Assembly (NCBI GenBank): GCA_049515135.1
Contig: JBEKUJ010000016.1
Span: forward strand, 1 to 64,000
Direction: 5' to 3'
DNA length: 64,000 nt
DNA from: Fen-1364 sp049515135
GTDB lineage: Bacteria > Spirochaetota > Spirochaetia > SZUA-6 > Fen-1364
The notes beneath the pieces were generated by a model. That model ran no database searches, was not told the DNA's origin, and was given only the letters and a program-made list of their open reading frames with translations. Position 1 is the first letter of the stretch, and every line of letters begins with the position of its first letter. The translations under genes and the position numbers were made by a program. Shown in pieces: positions 57,933 through 64,000 of this stretch.

Positions 57933-58247
57933 GTGAGAGTGAAGGCGCGTTACTACTGCGGGAACTGCTCTCGGGAAGTGAACTCGAATGCCACCACCTG
58001 CCCGTACTGCGGGAGCAGTTTCACCGCGGTCCGCTGCCCCAAGTGCGGTTTCGAAGGGAAACCGGCAGAGTTCCGGGACGGCTGCCCGTCATGCGGGTTC
58101 ATGATGAATCAGGAAGTCCGCGTCCCTGCAATGCCCGCTCAGAAAAAGAACCAGAGCACGATGTCGCGAAGATTCTATCGAATTTCAGGACTTGTGCTCC
58201 TGGCTCTCTTTGCCATCCTCATCGTCCTCCTGCTGCTCAGACCATGA
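57933..58247 (+). CDS. Zinc-ribbon protein with C-terminal membrane anchor
   Basis: A 104-residue protein. Cysteine pairs CGNC, CPYC, CPKC and CPSC between residues 9 and 56 make two zinc ribbons; a hydrophobic helix at the C-terminus (ISGLVLLALFAILIVLLLLRP) would anchor it in the membrane. The start is GTG at 57933 or 57939, preceded by a GAGG-containing leader. Function unknown. Confidence 0.7.
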   Translation: MRVKARYYCGNCSREVNSNATTCPYCGSSFTAVRCPKCGFEGKPAEFRDGCPSCGFMMNQEVRVPAMPAQKKNQSTMSRRFYRISGLVLLALFAILIVLLLLRP

Positions 58248-58250
58248 GGC

Positions 58251-59921
58251 TCAGTAGAGGAAACCCAGACCCCCGCCTCCCATGAAGTAGTAGCTGGAAA
58301 TGCTGTCGAACTCCCCTGCGACGATTCCCGATGCAAGGATGCGCGTGCCCGGAACGAGCCAGTGCACCTCCGCGCCGAGCTGGAGCGGGACGGTCGAGCC
58401 GACGGCCGGAAAGCCTCCCGGCAGCGGCTGCGTCCTCATGGTGGCCGACACTCCCGTGGTGACCGTGCCAAGGTCCGCCATGAGCCCTCCGCGGAGGTAG
58501 AGCCAGGCCACCGGACTGGGGGTTGTCGAGCCATATGGCGTCCAGAGGGACCCGGTAAGACCGAGAGACCCAAGGAGGCTCACAGGTCCGAGGACGAGCT
58601 GAAGGGGAAGGGCGACGTCGAGGCCTGTGAAGTTTGCAAAGGTATCGGTCAGGAGCACGTTCCCGCCGGTCGGAGAGGAGTCGTACTGGAACGACGCTTT
58701 CCCTTCCACTGCAGCTTCCAGCCCTCGTTCCCCTTTCGGAGAAAGGAAGTTCCATCTGATTGCCGCGCTCACGGCGAACGGGATGGCGACCGAGCTCGGA
58801 ATGATGGCTCCGGACGCATCGATTTCCAGCCTGTCGCCGATCCCCGCCCGGATACCGAGAGAAAGCGGAGCCCGGAAGAAGGTTCCGCCGGAGGAGGGAT
58901 AGATCGCTCCGCCGAAGTACGCTGCGCCCAGCACGGAAGCCTGGAACTCTTCATAGGGCAAGACCTCTGCCACCGGGGCGTAGAGAAGCCCTGAGCTGCC
59001 GCTCCAAACGCTGCGGGGGGCTATCTTGAGGGTCCTGTCCACACTCAGGGTGGCTTCCTGCTCCGAGGACTCTCCGTCGCTTCCTTTCCCCGAGATCACC
59101 AACCGGTAGTCTCCGTCCGGGAGGGCCTCCCCTTTGCTGTCATGCAGGTTCCACGAGAAGGTCTGGTCCCATGTGGTGAAGCCAGGCAGGACGCTGCTGT
59201 AGACGAGATCGGATCCCTGGCTGTAGACATCGACTTGTCCGGCGCCAGGCCCGCTCACGGAAAACTGCGCTTCAAGCGTGCCGAGCAGCCCAGGGTTGTC
59301 CGGATTGACCCGCGCGTGGGGAAGGGAAAGGCTTGTGATTTGGAACGGCGTCGGGGTGAGAGTCACGGAGAGCGGAGTGACGACCTTCTCAGAGACAATC
59401 ACGTCTTCCTTGAAATCCTCGTAGCCAAACGCCCTGACAAGGACCGCATAGCTCCCGACGGGCAGCTTCTGGAGGCCTGGAGCGACTGTTGTGCCCCCCA
59501 CTGTCACAATGCTGTCCGGCGGCGAGACGTCGATCTGCAGGAACCCTGTATTCTCCACCAGGCTTGTCTGGTACAGCATGTAGTCGCTGGTGAACTGGAG
59601 CCACGTGGACACCTCACGGTACCCTGATTTTCGGATGGTGAGGCGGTGCCATCCCTGCGGTATGTCCGTCACGATGAACGGCGTCAGGCCCTTGAAATCT
59701 CCGTCCACCCACACTTCAGCGCGGTCAGGATCTGAGACCACCTCGAGGCCCTGTTTGCTCGTCGGGACCTCGGTGGGCGGTTTCTCCTGCGGAGCCGCTG
59801 TCCCTTCCGTGACGGCTACCCGGCTGGCCGTGGAACCCGATGAGGTGGCGCAGGACGCCAGGAGCGCGGCCGCAATTGCAGCCAGGAGAACGACAGTCAG
59901 GGAGGCGTGACGGCCTGTCAT
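58251..59921 (-). CDS. Lipoprotein with PEGA domain and barrel-like C-terminus
   Basis: A 556-residue protein. The lipobox is LLAAIAAALLASC, cleaved before Cys24. A PEGA domain begins near residue 58 (GLEVVSDPDRAEVWVDGDFKGLTPFIVTDIPQGWHRLTIRKSGY) and a second PEGA-like unit follows (GFLQIDVSPPDSIVTVGGTTVAPGLQKLPVGSYAVLVRAFGYEDF). Residues about 330-556 form alternating strands ending YYFMGGGGLGFLY, suggesting an outer-membrane barrel. Surface or wall attachment is likely. Start at ATG 59921; the longer frame upstream is antisense to the gene at 60079. Confidence 0.75.
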   Translation of the reverse strand: MTGRHASLTVVLLAAIAAALLASCATSSGSTASRVAVTEGTAAPQEKPPTEVPTSKQGLEVVSDPDRAEVWVDGDFKGLTPFIVTDIPQGWHRLTIRKSGYREVSTWLQFTSDYMLYQTSLVENTGFLQIDVSPPDSIVTVGGTTVAPGLQKLPVGSYAVLVRAFGYEDFKEDVIVSEKVVTPLSVTLTPTPFQITSLSLPHARVNPDNPGLLGTLEAQFSVSGPGAGQVDVYSQGSDLVYSSVLPGFTTWDQTFSWNLHDSKGEALPDGDYRLVISGKGSDGESSEQEATLSVDRTLKIAPRSVWSGSSGLLYAPVAEVLPYEEFQASVLGAAYFGGAIYPSSGGTFFRAPLSLGIRAGIGDRLEIDASGAIIPSSVAIPFAVSAAIRWNFLSPKGERGLEAAVEGKASFQYDSSPTGGNVLLTDTFANFTGLDVALPLQLVLGPVSLLGSLGLTGSLWTPYGSTTPSPVAWLYLRGGLMADLGTVTTGVSATMRTQPLPGGFPAVGSTVPLQLGAEVHWLVPGTRILASGIVAGEFDSISSYYFMGGGGLGFLY

Positions 59922-60078
59922 CACGGAACGAGTGTAGCCCCCGGGTGTCCCGGAATGCAAGGAGAGCCCGGCCATCCGCACGGTCACAGCACGGCCCCCG
60001 CATGTCGCACCAGCAAGGAGGCCGTGTGACCCCTGGCGCAGGCGCGCCGTGCTAGGGGGATCTTGAAAACGGCCGACA

Positions 60079-60651
60079 ATGGGAGGGATGATGCGATCTG
60101 CGATGGTGGTGATGCTGCTGTCCATTGTTTTCTTTGTGGCCCCTGGACCTGACTTCCTGTTTGCGCAGGCTGCGGCAACGGCCCCGCAACCTTTGCCCCG
60201 CGGGTTTCGCGGCATCACGCTTGGCATGGACCTCGACCAGGTGAAAAAAGCCCTGATGGCGGATCCCCTCTTTGGCTACCGGGGCGACCCGGATGTCAGC
60301 CTGCTGCCTCAGTCTCGCCAGTACCTCATTGAAAGCGCAGGAGGCTCATATGTCCGCAGGGCATATTTCCAGTTTGCTGATCAGAAGCTCCTGACCATGA
60401 TCCTGGTCCTGGACCAGGAGAAGCTGGACCATTTCTCGCTTTTCAGCGCTCTGAGCACCAAGTATGGTGCCCCGACCAGCCTCAGCCCGCAGGAAACCGT
60501 CTGGCAGTCTGACTCGGTTCGACTTTCCCTTGAAAGGCCCTTGACAGTGAAATACATCGACAGGGCGATGTTTGCCTCACTTGTCGGCAAAGGTGGCGCT
60601 CCGAGCGACCTGGAGAACCTGTCGCGAGAGAAGTTCATTGAGCAGTTCTGA
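60079..60651 (+). CDS. Exported hypothetical protein
   Basis: A 190-residue protein with signal peptide (SAMVVMLLSIVFFVAPGPDFLFA) followed by a domain starting PRGFRGITLGMDLDQVKKALMADPLFGYRGDPDVSLLP, the pattern of small periplasmic proteins with a G-x-x-L-G-M-x-x-x-x-V motif. The ATG at 60079 or 60088 (after GGGAGG) may be used. Just before an RlmI-like gene, overlapping by 14 bases. Confidence 0.6.
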   Translation: MGGMMRSAMVVMLLSIVFFVAPGPDFLFAQAAATAPQPLPRGFRGITLGMDLDQVKKALMADPLFGYRGDPDVSLLPQSRQYLIESAGGSYVRRAYFQFADQKLLTMILVLDQEKLDHFSLFSALSTKYGAPTSLSPQETVWQSDSVRLSLERPLTVKYIDRAMFASLVGKGGAPSDLENLSREKFIEQF

Positions 60652-61828
60652 CCCGGGGCCGGGCCAGCGGATCGTCCTGAAGCCGGGCCGGGAGTCGCCT
60701 GCACGCAAAAGGCACCACCCCTGGATCTACAGTCAGGCCGTTTCCGAGGCAACAGGAGATCCTTCAGGACAGACGCTGCTTCCCGTCGTTGCATCGGATG
60801 GCAGCCCGATCGGCTGGGGATTCTACTCGCCGGCAAGCCTCATCGCTGTTCGCATGGTGAGCTTCACTGCCCAGAGTCCATCGGAGAACTGGATCGAGCA
60901 GAGGATTGTCGCCGCGCATCAGCTGCGCGGGGCGTTCCATCTGGACACCGATGCATTCAGGATTGCGAATGCAGAGGGAGACTTCCTGCCCGGGCTCATC
61001 CTGGACATGTACGGGGATACGGTCGTAATGACCGCCCACGCGCTGGGAATGGAAGCGCAGGCGGACCGCATCGCAACCTGCCTGATGGAGATTCTTCCCG
61101 GCGCGCGGATCTATTACAAGAGGGACGAGCACTACGCCCGGGTGGAAGGCCTTGCCCGATCATCCGGATACCTGACTGGAACCGGAGACGGCAGATGCGT
61201 CATCCGGGAAGGAGCTGTGCGGCTCATCGTGGATTACCAGGCAGGACAGAAGACCGGCTACTACCTGGATCAGCGGGAAAACAGGCGTCTGATAGCCCGG
61301 TCCAGCTCAGGCAGGAACGTTCTCAACCTTTTCTCATACACAGGAGCGGTGGCTTTGACGGCTGCGGCAGCAGGCGCAGCTCGCGTGGTTTCCGTGGAAA
61401 GCTCGCGGCGCGCCATTGAGATTGCGCAGGAGAGCGCTCGCCTGAACCCTCTGGGCCAGTGTTCCCTGGACTGGGTACAGGCCGACGTGTTTTCTTTCCT
61501 GGAAAGCGCCGGCAGCCACGACGTGGTTGTCGCCGACCCTCCACCTTTTGCCAGGAGACGGGCCGAGCTGCCCGGGGCGCTCCAGGGGTACCTTTCCCTT
61601 TTCCAGCAATGTCTGCGGATTCTTGCTCCGGGAGGACTGGCATTTCTGTTCTCCTGCTCGGGTGCAGTCGACAGGCCGACGTTCCATGACGTGGTCGTGG
61701 AGGCTGCCCGCAGGGTTGGAAGAAGAGTCAGGCTGCTCAAGGAGCTGCATGCGGACCTGGATCACCCGGTGGCGGCAACGCACGCGGAAGGGGAGTATCT
61801 GAAGGGATGGATGGTGCATGCGGAATAA
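60638..61828 (+). CDS. RlmI-like 23S rRNA (cytosine-5) methyltransferase
   Basis: A 396-residue class I methyltransferase. N-terminal PUA-like part (IVLKPGRESPARKRHHPWIYSQAV, GSPIGWGFYSPASLIAVRM), a central EEHEE-like part and the Rossmann domain with VLNLFSYTGAVALTAAAAGAARVVSVESS and the catalytic-site DVVVADPPPFARRR. Matches the RlmI/YccW pattern; target nucleotide unproven here. The TTG start at 60638 follows GAGAGAAG; a longer frame begins at 60572 in the preceding gene. The 3' end overlaps the DUF192 gene by 11 bases. Confidence 0.85.
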   Translation: MSSSDPGPGQRIVLKPGRESPARKRHHPWIYSQAVSEATGDPSGQTLLPVVASDGSPIGWGFYSPASLIAVRMVSFTAQSPSENWIEQRIVAAHQLRGAFHLDTDAFRIANAEGDFLPGLILDMYGDTVVMTAHALGMEAQADRIATCLMEILPGARIYYKRDEHYARVEGLARSSGYLTGTGDGRCVIREGAVRLIVDYQAGQKTGYYLDQRENRRLIARSSSGRNVLNLFSYTGAVALTAAAAGAARVVSVESSRRAIEIAQESARLNPLGQCSLDWVQADVFSFLESAGSHDVVVADPPPFARRRAELPGALQGYLSLFQQCLRILAPGGLAFLFSCSGAVDRPTFHDVVVEAARRVGRRVRLLKELHADLDHPVAATHAEGEYLKGWMVHAE

Positions 61829-62267
61829 GATGAGACCCGCGATCCTGCTCATTCTGATTCCGTGCTGCGTTCTTGCTCTCAGCGGCTGCAACCACAGCCT
61901 TGATACGGTGGTCCTCAGCATCGCAGGCCGCCAGGTCACGGTCGAAGTTGCGCGAACCGACACCGAGAGGGAGAAGGGGCTCATGGGCCGCACACGCCTG
62001 GGTCTGACAGACGGGATGCTGTTTGTTTTCGACCGGGACGAGCACCTGGAGTTCTGGATGAAGAACACGCCGCTGCCGTTGTCAATCGCCTTTCTCAGCG
62101 CGGAAGGGAAAATACTTGAGATCAAGGACATGGAGCCTTTCGATCTGCGGACGGTGCGGTCACGGTTCTCTGCCAGGTACGCCCTGGAAATGAACAAAGG
62201 GGCATTTCAAGAGCTGGGAATAAATGAAGGCAATATGGTGACCTTTCCGGAGGGTTTTTCCCGCTGA
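61818..62267 (+). CDS. DUF192 family lipoprotein
   Basis: A 149-residue protein. Lipobox LALSGC with Cys24 acylated. The DUF192 domain is clear: VEVARTDTEREKGLMGRTRLGLTDGMLFVFDRDEHLEFWMKNTPLPLSIAFLSAEGKILEIKDMEP. The function of the family is unknown. Overlaps the methyltransferase gene, so likely cotranscribed. Confidence 0.9.
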   Translation: MRNKMRPAILLILIPCCVLALSGCNHSLDTVVLSIAGRQVTVEVARTDTEREKGLMGRTRLGLTDGMLFVFDRDEHLEFWMKNTPLPLSIAFLSAEGKILEIKDMEPFDLRTVRSRFSARYALEMNKGAFQELGINEGNMVTFPEGFSR

Positions 62268-62302
62268 TTCGGTCCGCCCACGAGCTGCAGCCCCTGGAGA
62301 CC

Positions 62303-62554
62303 CTATTCCTTGTCGTCCTCTGAAAGCTCGGGGAAGAGCTCCAGGCCGGGCTCTTCCTGGTCCGTGGCCGGTTCACTGGTCAGGATCTCCACCTTCCTTT
62401 CCACTCTTGTGAGGTCCTTCTCCAGGGACCGCGCGAGCTTCATGCCTTCCTCGAAGAGCGCCACCGCCTCCTCCAGAGGGATTTTTCCCTCCCGCAGTTT
62501 TTCTGCAAGCTTTTCCAGTCTCGACAGCCGGTCCTCAAAGCTTTTCGTCGGCAT
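62303..62554 (-). CDS. xseB: Exodeoxyribonuclease VII small subunit
   Basis: An 83-residue protein with the XseB core SFEDRLSRLEKLAEKLREGKIPLEEAVALFEEGMKLARSLEKDLTRVERKVEIL. It forms a complex with XseA to degrade single-stranded DNA. Overlaps xseA by 20 bases on the same strand. The acidic C-terminus (DQEEPGLELFPELSEDDKE) is common in the family. Confidence 0.93.
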   Translation of the reverse strand: MPTKSFEDRLSRLEKLAEKLREGKIPLEEAVALFEEGMKLARSLEKDLTRVERKVEILTSEPATDQEEPGLELFPELSEDDKE

Positions 62555-63767
62555 GCGTCTCCTCCACGGTTGCGCGCATTCCTCCCCGCGCCAGTCTGAT
62601 GTCCAGCCCGTCCCCTGAGCTCACACCCTGGGCCGACAGGAGAACTTTCCCGGTTTTTTCATGGCTGACCACAGCGTAGCCCCGCTGGAGGACCTCGAGG
62701 GGCGAATAGGATGCCAGCTCCCGGGCGGCCAGCTGGTATCTGTGCCGGATCTCCGCAAGCTTCCCCTGGAAGCCCAGGCCGATCCCTTCCCGCGCATCGT
62801 CAAGACGCTGCAGGCATGGCTGAAGAAAAAGGCGGACATTGCGTTCCAGGTTCTCCGGCGCAAATTGGGCCAGGAGAAGCCGGATCCTTTCCAGGCGCTG
62901 ATGAATGGACCCCTCTATCATAGACACGAGCCCGGCCACCTGGGCCAGCAGCTCCGCGCTCGATGCTGCCACCATCTCCGCAGCAGCCGAGGGGGTTGGG
63001 GCGCGCACGTCCGCTGCCAGGTCAGAAAGAGTGACATCCGTTTCATGCCCGACTGCGGAGATCACCGGCACGGGCGACGCCGCTATTGCCCGAACGACAA
63101 TTTCCGAAGAAAAGGGCAGGAGATCTTCCAGGGAGCCGCCGCCACGGCCCACGATAATGACCTCTCCGAGCTTCAACCGGGCCGCAACCTCGATTGCGTG
63201 GGCAATTCTTTCATCCGCTCCTTCTCCCTGGACAGGCGTGGGAAGCACAACCACGTCCATTCCAGCGTTTCGCCTGCGCAGCACCCGGAGGATGTCCCTG
63301 ACTGCCGCGCCGGTGGGCGAGGTCACCACCGCGATGCGGGAGGGAAACATGGGAAGAGGCCTCTTGCGCGAGGCCTCGAACAGACCTTCGGCGGCCAGGG
63401 CGCGCTTCCTCTCCTCCAGCAATGCCAGGATGTCTCCCTGCCCGGCCCGAGCGAGAGTTTCGCAGATGAGCTGGTAGCTTCCCCGCCGCGGATAGACGGA
63501 GACGCCGCCGGAAGCCGTGACGAGCATTCCGTCCTCCGGATTGAACCTCACCCCGTCAAGCCTGCCCCGGAACATGACCACCGAAAGGACGGCGTTCATG
63601 TCCTTCAGGCTGAAGTACCAATGGCCGCTGGCTGACGGGCGGAAGTTGGAGATCTCCCCTTGAACCGTCACCCACGGAAAGCCGTCCTCAAGCGTGCCTT
63701 TGATGAGCTCCGTGATTTCCGTGACAGTATAGTGCGCGCCCGCAGAACGCGTGCCCGCGTTTGGCAT
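62535..63767 (-). CDS. xseA: Exodeoxyribonuclease VII large subunit
   Basis: A 410-residue XseA: N-terminal OB domain (YTVTEITELIKGTLEDGFPWVTVQGEISNFRPSASGHWYFSLKD) and the nuclease domain with AVVTSPTGAAVRDILRVLRRRN and VIIVGRGGGSLEDLLPFSSEIVVRAIAASPVPVISAVGHETDVTLSDLAADVRAPTPSAAAEM, the family signature. The C-terminal half is helical. Slightly shorter than the 450 residues of Escherichia coli XseA. Confidence 0.96.
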   Translation of the reverse strand: MPNAGTRSAGAHYTVTEITELIKGTLEDGFPWVTVQGEISNFRPSASGHWYFSLKDMNAVLSVVMFRGRLDGVRFNPEDGMLVTASGGVSVYPRRGSYQLICETLARAGQGDILALLEERKRALAAEGLFEASRKRPLPMFPSRIAVVTSPTGAAVRDILRVLRRRNAGMDVVVLPTPVQGEGADERIAHAIEVAARLKLGEVIIVGRGGGSLEDLLPFSSEIVVRAIAASPVPVISAVGHETDVTLSDLAADVRAPTPSAAAEMVAASSAELLAQVAGLVSMIEGSIHQRLERIRLLLAQFAPENLERNVRLFLQPCLQRLDDAREGIGLGFQGKLAEIRHRYQLAARELASYSPLEVLQRGYAVVSHEKTGKVLLSAQGVSSGDGLDIRLARGGMRATVEETHADEKL

Positions 63768-63788
63768 AGCCAGCAGCCTACACCTTTC

Positions 63789-63818
63789 TTGAACTTCCCG
63801 GCAATCTGTCGATACTAT
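63789..63818 (+). promoter_or_regulatory. Sigma-70-like promoter close to a start codon
   Basis: TTGAAC (63789-63794), 18-base spacer, TACTAT (63813-63818). Transcription would start near 63825, only about five bases before ATG 63830, so the message would have almost no leader. Confidence 0.45.
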
Positions 63819-63829
63819 CAGCGAGGGTC

Positions 63830-64000
63830 ATGAAGAATATTGCCGTCATCAACGCCACTGACCTGCGCCCTCCCGCCGGGCGGCCCATCCTTGACGGGGC
63901 GTCTTCCTTCCAGAGAGCCATGAGGTTCGCGCTTGGGTTGCCGGGCGTGGACGCGCTTCTGATTCTGGCCTCATCTTCCAGGGTCCTCCCTCATGAAACG
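63830..64000 (+). CDS. N-terminal part of an unrecognised protein (cut by window edge)
   Basis: 57 codons starting MKNIAVINATDLRPPAGRPILDGASSFQRAMRFALGLPGVDALLIL. The frame is open to the window end. The start looks like a Rossmann-type beta-alpha unit, possibly a nucleotidyltransferase-like protein; not identified. Confidence 0.55.
   Translation, partial: MKNIAVINATDLRPPAGRPILDGASSFQRAMRFALGLPGVDALLILASSSRVLPHET

Noticed and set aside
1..64000. CRISPR array
   Set aside because: No set of regularly spaced identical repeats with differing spacers was seen; the 30-bp repeats at 42045 are contiguous tandem units without spacers.

Overview
The window comes from a GC-rich spirochaete chromosome. 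Lineage signals are a truncated gene at the left edge that starts like periplasmic-flagellum FlaB flagellin, a UPF0164-type outer-membrane protein, a 593-residue protein resembling the spirochaetal DUF5312 family, PEGA-lipoprotein and SpoIIE sensor proteins, and a glycogen synthase with the variant N-terminal motif I associate with this group. These are judgements from reading the proteins; no database was searched.

Layout. 1-7754: flagellin start, DUF5312-like protein, HIT hydrolase, SPFH-like membrane protein, then a tightly packed metabolic run (iron-type alcohol dehydrogenase, chorismate mutase, glycogen synthase, methionine aminopeptidase). 7785-8680: an FxLYD-like protein and tRNA-Thr(TGT). 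8639-25852: a 17.2-kb integrated element bounded by a perfect 42-bp repeat of the tRNA-Thr 3' end. 26315-29626: a c-type-cytochrome/porin-like protein beside the two system II cytochrome c maturation proteins. 29852-36191: tRNA-Tyr, then a YkgJ-type protein, mltG, dnaG, rpoD and a zinc-ribbon coiled-coil protein. 36268-36689: RNase P RNA. 36731-44437: TPR protein, mreB-mreC-mreD-PBP2 and a large radical SAM protein. 44389-47700 (minus): mazG, a Rex repressor fused to a NuoE-like [2Fe-2S] domain, and a UPF0164 protein. 47839-56655: an envelope/signalling set with a 1008-residue exported protein, a 1553-residue SpoIIE phosphatase and an exported protein. 56645-64000: ychF, zinc ribbon, PEGA lipoprotein, an RlmI-like methyltransferase, DUF192 lipoprotein, xseB/xseA and a truncated gene.

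The most unusual region is the tRNA-Thr element. It carries an integrase with paired arm-type sites in both arms, a CHC2/TOPRIM/SF3 primase-helicase, a small and a GpA-type large terminase subunit, several small winged-helix regulators and a second tyrosine recombinase. I see no portal, capsid, protease, tail, lysis or partition gene. Its genes are intact and chained by four-base start/stop overlaps, so it looks like a complete compact element rather than a worn prophage. The best reading is a phage-satellite-like island that brings its own terminase but relies on another phage for the particle, with a block of about fifteen unrecognised small genes (17.4-23.2 kb) and a four-gene reverse operon at the right end. 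This is an inference from gene content.

Other points: a Rex-NuoE fusion, a heme-motif porin next to cytochrome c maturation genes, a 30-bp-period repeat family present at two distant gene boundaries, and a perfect 15-bp palindrome touching the RNase P RNA 5' end.
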